From NCBI GenBank assembly GCA_027605045.1, contig JAQFWX010000053.1, positions 64,609-128,608 of the forward strand: DNA of 64,000 nt. Reading direction: 5' to 3'. This DNA is from Phallus indusiatus (lineage: Eukaryota > Basidiomycota > Agaricomycetes > Phallales > Phallaceae). Positions 34,987-48,127 of the stretch are shown one piece after another. The notes below the pieces were generated by a model. The model searched no databases. It was not told where the DNA came from and saw only the letters and a program-made list of their open reading frames with translations. Within the stretch, counting starts at the first letter, position 1, and each line of letters begins with the position of its first letter. Made by a program: the position numbers and the translations under genes.

Positions 34987-35141
34987 TATTTTGCTATTCA
35001 TGTGAAGTATATTGGACAAGACTAAGCAATGTACACAAAAACAATGTCACGTATAAATAATATTTAGTAATCATTGGGTACAAACTCTTTCCATTCCTTG
35101 TTCTGAGGAAAGAAAAAAAAAAGAGAAACTTCTGAATTCTT

Positions 35142-36612
<1,471 letters not shown>

Positions 36613-36852
36613 TTCTGCATCAAATTTATGGTCGACAAACTGTGCAATTTCCGAGTTTGCTTCAAGTTTTGCGATGGGCGTCGACGGTGGGATTACTCAC
36701 CGAGTACCTCACTAAGACTCACTTCAAGGTGCTGAAATACCACGTGATTTTGTTTTGACAGAGGAATACCGGATTTTTCCGAGTTGTTTCGCGTCTCTTT
36801 TGTTGTGAGTGCATGTCACGCGTGATCATCTCTATTTTTAGACGCTAGGCAG
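36613..36852. promoter_or_regulatory. Divergent promoter region, hydrolase / TENA
   Basis: 240 bp between two diverging ATGs, short enough for a shared promoter. No clear TATA box was identified. Confidence 0.4.
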
Positions 36853-37813
36853 ATGGCAGAAGATACACAGGCCGATTTCAAGCTAACATCTTATTTTACC
36901 GAGTTAGCTGCCTCTCGCGACTCACTCGCCCTCAAACGTGCAACACAGCATCCATTCTTGAAATCCGCCGGATTGCTGTCTTTAGATAAAGAGCGGCTTG
37001 AACGATGGTTAACGCAGGACAGAATCTACGCATTCGTAGGTGAGTCATTCTTGTTCCAATGATTGGATGATGTTGTCTAAAATGACATAGGCTATCCTAA
37101 ATTTATATCATTACTTATATCTCGTATCCCTCTTCGAGCCAATCCATTATCCTACAACTCATCGGACGCGTTTGGATCGGGTCCATCCCACGAAGAGCGT
37201 TTGTTGGCAATGCTAACTTCTGCTATGTCAAACATTGTTCGAGAGATTGACTTCTTTCGAACTACAGCCAAAGAAAATGATTTGGACCTAATGAAGCCGC
37301 CGATTGCGTCCGATGAACAAACATCCGTTTTCAACAGAGGCGTCCACGTCGATATAACTAACCCAATAACAAAAGGTTATGTCGATTTTATGATTGCAAC
37401 TGGCGCTACGGGTAGTATTCTCGAAGGATTGACGCTTTTATGGGTGACCGAAAAGGTACAACACTCATCGAGATCCTCAGCGAGTTATTCATACTCACAC
37501 GATATAATTCACTCCTTCTAAATAGTGCTACCTTGAGGCTTGGTCATATGCTAAATCTTTTCTTGACATGAATAGTTCTCGTCAACCATCTCAATTGCCA
37601 AGTGTTTCCAAGGCACTTGAGACATTTATACACAACTGGAGCACACCTGAATTCAAGGCGTTTGTAGATGAAATCGGGGACTTGCTAGATGAACATGCAT
37701 CGAGGATTTTATCAGAAGAAGGACCTGAGGGTTTTTCGAAACTAACGCAGACGGCTGAAAATATATGGCACTGGTGTTTATGGTATGAAGAACGCTTCTG
37801 GGATGGGAGATGA
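36853..37813 (+). CDS. TENA/THI-4 family protein
   Basis: All-helical heme-oxygenase-like fold protein of the TENA/THI-4/PqqC group, which includes aminopyrimidine aminohydrolases that salvage thiamine pyrimidine. Three exons: 36853-37039, 37091-37455 and 37526-37813, 279 residues. Visible family features: ATQHPFLKSAG, LERWLTQDRIYAFVGYPKF, FDMI-like VDFMIATGATGSILEGLT, CYLEAWSYAK (the conserved Cys/Tyr plus YL.AW helix), FIHNWSTPEF and a terminal WHWCLWYEERFWDG helix. Size exceeds bacterial TenA (about 230) because of a central insertion, common in fungal members. Whether it hydrolyses thiamine degradation products is unproven. The gene is intact and converges on the FAD oxidase pair. Confidence 0.9.
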
Positions 37814-38144
37814 AGAGACCAGTTTGCTTATCGTTTTACATTGTTACGGTACAATATGTGTGTACATTGTTATATCTCAAATTCATGGTCGCCTTGTAAT
37901 TGTTCGAATTCATACACGTCGCGTATGTGGCTCTCGAGCCGCGTGCGCATCATTTGAAGACTCCTTTAAGATCGTTGTCGGAAGCTAGTTTATCTTCGTG
38001 CAGGGAGGTTGCGATAATTATGTTTAAGTAATCGCCGACACAACTCAAAAGTTCCGGACAACTAGACTCCGTCTGCGTTTGCTAGATGCACCACTTTTGT
38101 ATTACAGATCCAATCGATTTTTGCCTAATTACATAGATATTTTA
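37814..38144. other. Convergent 3' region
   Basis: Short region between the TENA stop and the FAD oxidase A stop; only 3' UTRs expected. Confidence 0.4.
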
Positions 38145-39909
38145 TCATACAGCTGAAATGGCTCGAAAACCCTCGGGAAAATCAAACACACCCAGGGGGT
38201 CAAAGCGTTCCTTTATACTCTGGAGCATATCAGATTTTGTAGGAAAATACGCTTGCTTCCACAGATCATCTTGTATAAACACAGGATCGATGTAATTTGG
38301 ATAACTCGGAGGAGCTGAAGAAGAGTTTAGGTTTTCTACGATTCCGTTCACAAATGCAATACCATCACTAGGATACGGTGGATCCATGGTTAATGACGAC
38401 GCGTAGAATTGATAGTTAAGAAAGGCGGAACGATGGTCGAAGGATGTCGTTTGACTGTCAATCCGAGATATACGACCCCCGTACAAGTCGACTTGAACGA
38501 ACCAGTTGGTGTCGGATCTTTGCTGGCTCCCGTTGGTTGCTAGGTAATTGATGAATGCTCTGATTTGTTTATCTGAGCCTGGTGAAGTCGTGATTAAGGA
38601 CTTATTCAAAAATTTGAAATATATAAGTGAAAGTCGGTCACAGTTGCCTTACAGCGCTCACCTTGGCATAGAAAGTATCATGCTGGTTACGCAAGCGATT
38701 TTCGGAGCATGAGCACATGATTTGAGTTTGACTAAAGAAACAATACCCACAGAATCTGGCGCGATGGTTGTGTTAATATTCCCATCTCCACCCGCCACAG
38801 CTTCGAGTCCTTCAATCCATCCTAAAGGTACGAGACTGAAATTCGTGTCCAAGCTTGAAGGAAGGGTTTCTAGAAACGGATTTAACAAGTCTTGCGCCTC
38901 TTCTACGGCTCCGTAATAATTTCCATTAAAACTCAAAGTAACAGTCCCCTGAGATGCATTAGAAAATCGAGCAACCGCAGCAAATTCATCGGGTTTGTTT
39001 TGAACGAATGACTGCCATGACAGATAAACGCTAGTAGCTTGGTCTATGGTAAGCGCATTTGGAAAAGTTATATCGTATCTGGCTGTAATTGGAGGCGCAG
39101 GGAGTGTCTGATAGGTCCAAGAAGTTACTAATCCGAAAGAAGGGCCGCCTCCCCGGATAGCAGTAAAAAGATCGGTGTGCGAGGTGGAGTTCACAGTAAC
39201 CAATGTCCCGTTTGCGAGAACGACGTCAGCAGACACTACTGTATCTAAGAGAAGTCCGCCAACACGCGCGAAGGCGCCGAAACCTCCGTATAGAGTGTGT
39301 CCTCCAATCCCGACCTAGGTTGAAAATATTAAGTCTGTTCCAATTTTTCCACGAATAGACGAAAACAAACATAAGGGCATGAACCATGAGGTAAGGCTCT
39401 ATTTCCTTGATTGAATAACAAAAGAGACAGATCGCCGAGAGTAGTACCTGTCCCGAAAACCGCGGTATAATCTGTATTAAGGCCGAATGATTTCATATTG
39501 GACATGTCCACAACGATTGTTCCGGAAAGACCATATGCAGCATATGAATGTCCTCCTGATCTGGCAGAAACGGTTACACCGGTGACGGCGGCGCACTTGA
39601 CGATCGCTTGAATCTGAGCGACTGTCCGGCTGCGTAGGAGATCATCGTGTTTGAGAACAAAAGGCGTGCTAATTATCTCAAGGTGGAGACGTACGGAATA
39701 GTTACTATAGCTGGAAAAGGGGTCAATCGCCGATTAAAAGGCAGAGCAACATTGATGTATCCCGGAGTGGATTGTGTAAAAAAATCCAATGTTGGGATAC
39801 TAGAGATACATGCTTCGGCATGAAGTGTATTCGCTACGGCGGCATTAATTGTCGTCGTATATATGAGGAATGTCAGCGCGAATTGAAGGCAGTTTCTGGT
39901 TAGATTCAT
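38145..39909 (-). CDS. Secreted FAD oxidase, BBE / AA7 type, copy A
   Basis: Berberine-bridge-enzyme-like oxidase with bicovalent FAD; fungal AA7 members oxidise sugars or alkaloid-like substrates and release H2O2. Five exons: 39695-39909, 39371-39629, 38751-39314, 38662-38682 and 38145-38600, 504 residues. A signal peptide covers about residues 1-26. The flavin His is in SARSGGHSYAAYG and the cysteinyl ligand in LPHGSCPYVGIGGH; ADVVLANGTLVTVN and LFTAIRGGGPSFGLVTSWTY follow, and a C-terminal BBE domain contains YPNYIDP and WKQAYFPTK. Exons 2, 3 and 4 (259, 564, 21 nt) have the same lengths as in copy B. For intron 1 two acceptors are in phase; the one leaving PRTVAQIQ was chosen because it matches copy B. 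H2O2 produced outside the cell could feed the peroxygenases; this link is inference. Confidence 0.93.
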
Positions 39910-40720
39910 GGAAGCTGTACGTCGATGGCGGGGGTAGCACGAAAAGTAAAGCTTTGGAGGTGCGAAAAGTCAGTGCCATGGAATACGTGGACAAGCGATT
40001 CTGACCTTATTTGCGTGTACGTCAAGAAAGACCGGATCTTCAGTTTATTGAAGGAACTCGGAAGAAACCTAGCTAATCTCTACCACGAATTTGAAGGACG
40101 CCCTGAAATTTGGCTGTCTCCAACAAATTTTTTTTTCCATACTTGAGTTGCGTCGTTTTAATCAGCCGTTCCCCAACGAAGTTTGAGATAAGAGAGACAC
40201 CACATGGTGCAGTGTGCTGGGAACTTCCTGTGGAGAAGGGACAGTACTAGTTTGCTTTGAACACTGGCAGGTGACGTGTTTCTAGATCGCAAGGTCATGC
40301 AGCAAGCAGCATGCATCATGTATCACAAGTCAAGTGGCTCCAGCTTCGTTTTGACAGTGCATCTCGTAATACCAATGGAAGTGGATGAGACCCAATGAAC
40401 GTGGCCACTTGAGTCTGAGAAATATATAGAAAGAAGCGCTAAAGCGGGCAAACGGCGTTAGCCGTACGTGTCTTCGGCTGACATCGCTTCACTAGCTTCA
40501 TCGTTGACTGTCGCTGTCAAAAAAGGAGCGCAAGGAAATGCCTCAGCTTATTATGAGAGATGTGCGAGATTCGTTATAATCGTGAGTATATTATATATAT
40601 CATTTATCCAGAATCGAATTATGTTTGATATAAAATACAAGCATATGCATATTAAAGTACCAAATATTATCTCATTCCACCGTCAGAACTTATATATTAA
40701 TATAAATATGTGTCCGAGAA
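39910..40720. other. Spacer between the two FAD oxidases
   Basis: Promoter of copy A and 3' region of copy B. No gene is supported; an AT-rich stretch lies at 40580-40720. Confidence 0.4.
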
Positions 40721-42467
40721 TTAGAAGCCTTCTGGGAAACTGAAGACACCGTGTGGATCAACCTTATTTTTCACCCCTTGTAAGAAATTGGCCTTAGTCG
40801 GAAAATAAGCCTGTTTCCACAAAGAATTCTGAACCAAGCTTGGATCAATGTAATTTGCATAGCTCGGGGGCGCAGCGGAAGAGTTCAAAGTCTTCACAAT
40901 TCCGGTAACGAAAGCTACACCGTCGGTAGGATATGGTGGATTGTTTCCCGTGGGCGATCCGTTTTGAGACGACGCGTAGAGTTGGTACACAAGGAAAGCA
41001 GAGCGTTGATCGAAGGAAGTCCCGTTTCCTACTCGGGCTATTTGACCGCCGTATAAATCGACTTGCACGAACCAGGCAGTGTCTGATTGACTTCCGCTGG
41101 TGGCCATGTAGTTGATGAAAGCGTTAATCTTTGACTTTGAACTCGGAGATGTTGTTATCAAGGACTACAGGAGACGATTAAAATTATCACTGGGCCAACA
41201 TAACACTCGCAATTTTTAGATGCTTACTTTAGCGTAAAACGTATCGTGCTGATAGAACGGCGGATATTATTATTGTATTTTTCTGCAAAACAATGGAAAG
41301 AAAACTTACAACATCAGACGCCAGAGACGTGTTCAAGTTTCCGTTACCCCCCGCAAAGGCCTCAAGACCTTCGAGCCATCCTAATGGCTGAGTGGCAAGG
41401 TTTGCGCCCAAATTGCTAGGAAGTGAGTTAACAAAGGGTTGGAGCAGTGCCAGAGCTTCTTCCTGGGTTCCGTAGTAATTGCCATCAAACTCTAAACTAA
41501 CTGAGCCGAAGCCCGAAGCTCCGAATACGGCGGCGGCGGCAAATTCGTCAGGTTTGTTTACAAGAAAAGCCTGCCACGCGTCATACACGGTAGTGGCGTC
41601 CGCCGTAGATAGAGAACCGGGGAAAGTAATACTGTATTTGACTGTTGTCGGGGGAGCAGGAAGTGTTTGGTATGTCCATGAAACGACAATCCCAAAAGAT
41701 GGTCCTCCTCCACGGATAGCTGTGAAAAGATCGGCGTTTGATGTTGAATTCAGAGTAACAAACGAGCCATCTGCGAGAACGACGTCTGCCGATACAACTG
41801 TGTCCACGAGTAAACCTCCGATACGACCAAAGTAGCCAAAGCCACCATACATGGTGTGCCCTCCAGTCCCGACCTTGATACTTTTGAGTCCATAAACAAA
41901 CAAGGATGAAATAAAAAAAAACTGACATATGGACATGAACCATGCGGCAACGCTCGTCCACCTTCGTTGAAGATGGTAAGAGCAAGATCACCAAGGTGAT
42001 TACCCGTTTGAACAACCGCAGTATTATCTGGGTTGAGCGTGATAGATTTCATCATTTGCATATCAACGACAATTGTTCCAGAAAGAGACCATGCAGCGTA
42101 TGAGTGGCCTCCAGATTTGGCAGAAACAGTAACATTATTAGCACTGGCACATTTGACAATAGATTGAATGTGAGAAACGGTTTGGCTATAAAGTTAGGGT
42201 AAGCAACCTGGAGGGTACTTCTTTTTATTGCATTAATTCATTTTGAATGGCTTACGGAATGGCTACAACAGCTGGACTGGGTGTAAGTCGTCTGTTATAT
42301 GGTGTAATTGCTGCGGTGTATCCAGAGCTGGACATGCTGAAAGACGTCATCCCCGGAATGCTCGAAACGCAACTCTCTGCGGCTGCGATGTTCGAAGAGG
42401 CATTGGAAACTGTACACGCCAGTGCTCCGAAAAGTAAGAGGTAGAGACGAGATCTGAATGTACCCAT
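40721..42467 (-). CDS. Secreted FAD oxidase, BBE / AA7 type, copy B
   Basis: Tandem paralogue of copy A. Five exons: 42256-42467, 41927-42185, 41310-41873, 41228-41248 and 40721-41164, 499 residues. The start is the ATG at 42467 (MGTFRSRLYLLLFGALACTV, a signal peptide); the frame is open upstream but only from a TTG. Flavin attachment: His in SAKSGGHSYAAWS and Cys in LPHGSCPYVGTGGH. DVVLADGSFVTLN, FTAIRGGGPSFGIVVSW, NYYGTQEEA and the C-terminal YANYIDP, WKQAYFPTK and FPEGF pieces complete the oxidase and BBE domains. The seven-codon exon HDTFYAK is conserved in both copies. A TATA-like box lies at 42524-42532. No break is seen. Confidence 0.93.
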
Positions 42468-42523
42468 GATTGAGTAGTAAACTATCAAGTTCGGGGTGAG
42501 GAAGGATAGAGAATGACACTAGC

Positions 42524-42532
42524 CTTTTTATA
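42524..42532 (-). promoter_or_regulatory. TATA box of FAD oxidase B
   Basis: TATAAAAAG on the minus strand about 57 nt upstream of the ATG, inside the same AGCCTTTTTATA context as the peroxygenase 1 promoter. Confidence 0.5.
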
Positions 42533-45275
42533 AAGCATTTTCTGCAGACTTCGGAAATCCGGCCATGTCATTAGACCGTCTCGCTAAAGCTGTGGACGCC
42601 GAGCTCCTTTTCAAGGAGGAATCAGAGCGGGCAGAGAGCATTTTTCAGCTTCGCCGAGAAAGCTAAAGCCCAAACCGCGTATGTAAGGATAGCATGGACC
42701 CGAGATGCAACGGTACTCACTAAATTGGTCCGAAATGCCTGGCAGGTTGTGCTTACTATCCGTGTTTTCACAACAATCATATTTTTAACCGAATCAACCG
42801 AAATTTTGAAAACGCCTCTAGTTTTCTCTTTCCTTTTTGGCCAATGTGGAGCCGAGAAAACCTAACTTAAAACGGATCCGCGGGATTTCCTTTGTGCTTT
42901 GGTGCCAGAGGTTACATATGCACGTACGATGCGCCGAAGAGTTTGTACCTGAAAAGCTGGCGAAAAAGCTATAACGGCTATATGAAGCATATAAAAATGC
43001 CGATATACTTGAAAAAAAAACAATCAATTCCTTAGTACCCAATAACGAGCATAGATCGCCCTAAATACTTAGAGCCAATGTCAAATCGGATTCCGAAGGC
43101 ACTGCCTGTCTGCCATGTATGATGTGTCCATGTCATAGGCAAAGGTGACAAACCGCATTGAATGCAAGCGCCCATCGCGCTGACACCGCTGAGCCTATTG
43201 TCGATTGATCCGCCGCGATCCGTCGTTGCTTTCAAGTCATCATGAGAACACTCGGCCAATCAACTACGATTATTCGAAAAACCTTGTTCTTTCGTAGGCT
43301 TAGTTTAGTATAAGTCGTAAGCCAGGCTTTTTCCTTAGCAATAATGGTAAATCAGCAGTTTGACCTAACTTTCAAGTGCTGACAGCTGCAAGACAGCTGC
43401 GCATGCCGATTCTCCGAGTCAAGTTAGTTTCGGAAATATGAATACGGCCCTTCCAAGCTCCGATTACGAAATTGATATTATTCTCGCGTCAACTTGAAGT
43501 AAATAGTTTTAAGCTGTGAAATTGTAGTCACACTACACGTAATCATGTGAAAGATTGATGAATATTTAGGAGGTTTAAACGGTACCTAAATGATTGAAAA
43601 TTAGAGCTGAGAATAGACAAAATAATGTACCAGTCTAACCTTTGGATAATGTCACTGCCACGGCTGAAGGCGACAGTGAATTGCGACATGGGAAAGGTTC
43701 GCTGCTGGCGCCTAAAACTGTGTATAGTTGACATAAACTTAAAACGACTTAAAAGGCTATTCTCTGTACAACATCGTATCGAGCTTTCTTTTTGTTTAGA
43801 ATGATCACAGGCAAATGATGAAGCTTTAATCAAGGCTATTCACCTGTCTAATGTAATCTGCGACTTCGTGAGTCCATTAATAGTCCAACTTGAAGCTCAA
43901 CTGCTCTTGAACTGCTCCAGATTTACATTCGTGAGCATTCTCAAGGGATTTCTCCGTAATGAACAAGATTAATATTATTGCTAGCCAAGGAAAACGGTGT
44001 TAAATTTGGGGCACATTCATCTTTATCTGATAGTCAAACTTTGACTGTCTTTGGTCGACGTAGAATGACTATCGAACCCTTAAGCTTAAGACCGTGTCAT
44101 CCAAGTGTCATCTAGTCGCTTTGAATAGACACGCTTAAAAGTGCTTCCCGACGCTGTATTTTCTTTTCTAGAAAGAGCTTATATCTTGCTTTACACATCA
44201 AATAGGGGCGTTTTGTGGTTTTTATCAAGCGTTATGGCTTAGTTCTAAACCATGTATGGCTGTGTCCCTTTCTTTTGCAGGTTTGCTTCGATCCGCTATA
44301 GGTTAAACCGCAAAATAGAGCCATTTACGACCCAACGGCAAAGTCGCTTCCTCTCTCGAAAAAAAACGGTGTTTCAGTCATCAAGTTCTTTCAAGAGACA
44401 AACACCAGCGATATTACATTTGTTGCATTGACGGTCGGGAACTGGAGCATCAGAAAGCGGTTGCAGAAGAAGGCATCCCATTTATCCCCCATCAGTACCG
44501 TCAATTAACGTACATCAAATGCGTGGTTCCAAGTTCCTCAACTTTTCGTTGTGCGCGCGTGCCTTAGAGTGGTTTCTGATCTCGACTGCAATTGAGGAAA
44601 TTTATTGATCACGAAGCGAGTATTCCTTTCGCCGACTATTTCTATTTTCCTAACCTATTTTTGATGTACCCCATGACTTAAATTGTGGGATCTTTTGTGT
44701 TTTTGTTATAGCATTTGATTTTGCTTGTGCTGTTCCTTGAGTGTTGTAAACCGCAAGGGGTCACGGCACATGAGCAGTATACGGAGGCCCCAGCTCAGCT
44801 GATCCTTCGTCTCAATTGAACCTAGCCAGTTCTCCGTTGACACCAATTACGACGAGGTGATGCCTGTCTTTATAAACTCACCTCAGGATGCATGCTGGCT
44901 TTGTCCGCCCCACTGGCCCAGTAAAATTAGGCCGGTATTGCCGAACAGGAACAATCTGCCTGGCTTGCAGTATTGAACAGCGATCACTGAGATGGATTGA
45001 AACTTTATTAGATTATGTGAAAAATCTGCGCCAGTAGAGCCTGTAGCATCTGAAAATTCACAAGGAACTATCGTAAAACAGCCCAGACCAGCGCCTTGAA
45101 CATTTTATAGAAGAGGTTGGAGAGTAAAATATTTGAGTGAAGGTTCCTCTTGATACATCTCATCTCAGCTGAAATATCAATGCAGGGTCCGATATATTGA
45201 TCATTAACGTATTTAAAGCCGCTAAATGAAGATCAAAAGGTATTGGTGCCGGAAGGATTGTCTCGCTCTCATCCT
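42533..45275. other. 2.7 kb without a supported gene
   Basis: Between FAD oxidase B and the DUF6533-type gene. Open frames such as 43032-43259 and 43543-43833 (minus) lack motifs and splice partners. No repeat was recognised. Regulatory sequence or a decayed element is possible but not visible. Confidence 0.4.
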
Positions 45276-46986
45276 ATGTCCTCTTCAAGCCTTCTCCAAG
45301 AACTCGAATTATTTGATAGCGAGGTCAACGCAATTTATATTTCCAACTTGATCATAGGTGACGTTGACGTTTTCCAGTCCATTATACCAAACCGATCATT
45401 TTACCTTCTTTTGATTCTAGTTGCATCGTTTGCTGCATTGGTGTACGATACCTTTTTGACTTTCTCCGAACAGGTACAGCCTTCGTCATACTTCCGATTA
45501 TCTGCGTTGACTAATCTTTCAGGTTGAGTTCATTTGGAGGTCGTGTCTATCTCTATTCTCATGTATGCGCGCTCGGATAATTTATCTGAGGAAATTCGTT
45601 TTAGCAAACCGTTCACTTTTCCAAAAGGCCTATATCTATTTTCTAAATACTATGGATTGTTAAGTTTAGGGTAAAACGATTTTCTCTTCTTTTTTCCGTG
45701 GGAAGAAACATGAAGCATGTACTGATACTGTTTTATGATAGAGTTGTAACTTTTAGTAACTGAACTTGACCCTTGTGGGCATTGGGGGTACTTACAATTT
45801 TAAACAGTGGAAATTATTCCAAACAAGTCTTTGGATGTAAGTCAATTCTATACGAACTAAAGCCTTCCTTACACAAAGTCCTTCATTCTTTCAGAGGTGT
45901 GTCACCAATAGTGAATTTTTCATATCGACGAAAATTTACGCAATGTCTGGCAGCTGTCGTATATTCTGGAGATGGTACACTAGGTAAATATTAGGAGGAA
46001 ATATATTCGATGGTTTGTTGAAGAATGTTGTGTCATGACCAATACAGTTCGGGGCTGCAACTAGCTGAAGCAGCCATCAATCTCATTCTTTTCTTGCGGA
46101 TTTACGCGCTGTACGGAGGAAATAAGAAGAGTGAGTAGGTTTTTCATTAGCCTTCTCGTTGTTCACAATACGGTTTCACTCCGGGTCATTGACTATTTAG
46201 TACTATACTTCCTATCCCCGCTTTATATCAGTACGTTGGCAATGCGCAATTCGGACTATTATGATCCCTGACCACTGGTTACACACTTTCTTCATCAGTT
46301 GAAATAGGTGTACGTTAAAACTTCATTTCTGAAAGCTTTTTAATGTTTGTGTTATCAGTGTACGTTTTACGGTGGCATCCAAGCCGGGAAGGGATATACT
46401 AGAAACATGGTGGCTTTGCCATTCAAGTTCTCTCTTGCCAACTGCGAGCTTTATGTGAGAATGTTACCTTCGCTCAGAGTGACACTTGCGGCTTGGTTGG
46501 TTGTTTTTATCATATTCGTAATGGTTATTTATCTTCCTTTCCGACAGGGTACCTGCTCTTGTTCTAGCAGGTATAGGTTCAATAAAATTTTTATCAGATT
46601 GTAGTTACTAAAGTCCATCTACTCGTTTAGCATTATTCTTTGTATTGGTAGCTTATAAAGTCTATGAAAAGGCTGCTACCACCCTCAACTCCGGGTCATC
46701 GTTGACCCTTAATCAACTTCCTGGAGTCATGAGAGTAATCGCCCGGGACGGGATTATATATTATTTCGTGTAAGAATTAGCTGTTTCTACTATTTGATAT
46801 TTTTCTCATATATGTTGAACGTTTATATTGATAGATTTACACGTAAGAGAAACATGTTTCTTTTCTGTAGTACCACTCACTCAAGATCCACGGCTTTCAA
46901 TATTAGTTGTCACTATACTGAATACTATCCTGGTTCTCCGGGAAAGCCACAACTCTCTTTCGTCGTTGGCTCCACCGTACGTGTAA
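45276..46986 (+). CDS. DUF6533-type seven-helix protein, copy 1
   Basis: Agaricomycete seven-helix protein of unknown function. First exons 45276-45357, 45421-45473 and 45523-45539 join in phase: MSSSSLLQELELFDSEVNAI, then VASFAALVYDTFLTFSEQ and VEFIWR, the DUF6533 signature (a YD...TF..E..FIW helix-loop). Later exons give KPFTFPKGLYLFSKYYGLLS, AINLILFLRIYALYGGNKK, YGGIQAGKG, VALPFKFSLANCELY, TLAAWLVVFI, VARDG-like IARDGIIYYFV and finally DPRLSILVVT...LNTILVLRESHN, ending at TAA 46984-46986. The middle splice sites were placed by eye and are less certain than the ends. A close paralogue lies at 56703-58792 in the opposite orientation. Confidence 0.7.
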
Positions 46987-48127
46987 TGCCCTCGCTTCTT
47001 CTTCTGCGCTCTCATATGTGTTTTACATAGCCTATCTCTTTTCGTCATATCACTTTGTGTAAATACTCGAGTTTCATGGCCTTCTCTAGTTTTTCGTTCA
47101 TTGATAATGAATATAATTTTAGGGCTGTTATTTCATCATCGGTTTATACAAGACTAGCAAAAAACAACAACTTAATACCAAAAGCACGGGCATTAATATG
47201 TCTTTCAAAACTCCGAGGAATGTTTTCACTGTGACGCAACCCGATTTCTCGAGTACTTTTTCTGATACTGTGACCCTCGAGAGTTTAAATGAGATGATTG
47301 ACCAATGATGAGAGTGTCTCCGAGTGCGTACAGCACGAAGCAGCGAATTCAATACATTGATGTTGTGAGCTCCCTCCGTGTGCATGCTTAGCGCGCGTCG
47401 GAGTTCATTCGCTCATCCTTTGTTCGCGTCCACTCCGTGGACACTCCTTTCTTTCGTCATCCCATGCTTCCTTTATCTTTCCTTCCTTTCTTCTCATTTC
47501 TTTGTTTATGTTGTGCTTCGTTTATTTGACCTAGTCTACATGTATTTAACCCCTCCTCATTTTCCACTATAGATCATCGTTTTATCTCCCGTAATCAGGC
47601 TTATAGCCTCTCTCTTGAGATTTCGCGGTCACCTTTCTCTAGCAATCTTATTAGCATTTCTGACGTCGTCTACCTACAGTAGTTCTAGGCGACTCATAAT
47701 GTATCAATGAGTACCATTACTTATGAATTATTTATTCATGTTTATTAGTTGCCTTTGATGTAAAAGAGGTGTTAGCAATAATTTTCTTCACTCTTCAGCG
47801 CTTGACTTGTCTGTTGTGTAGGTCGAGTGATTCTTAGAGAAGCGCGAAGTCACATGCAAAGACGGGACATTCGTTGTCAACTTGTCATTCAGACACGCCG
47901 CTATGATACGTATCACACATTACAACAGTTGATTATGAATATTTCAAAAAAAAGGAGCGACTGAAGTCGCAAAGCTCTTGAAAAGTTTAATAATCTTATT
48001 GCTGGATGTGTCAATTAAACGAAAGAACCATGTTTGGCTAATACATAAATACATCTATTTGGGCTGGTCGATAAAGTAGAAACCAACCACCAAAAAAATG
48101 AGATTACAATTTCGAGAGTAAATTGAC
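46987..48127. other. Convergent region between DUF6533-type gene and GT1 gene 2
   Basis: About 1.1 kb with no supported gene; the flanking genes both end here. Confidence 0.4.

Noticed and set aside
41479..41835. 118-codon plus-strand open frame
   Set aside because: Antisense of FAD oxidase B exon 3.
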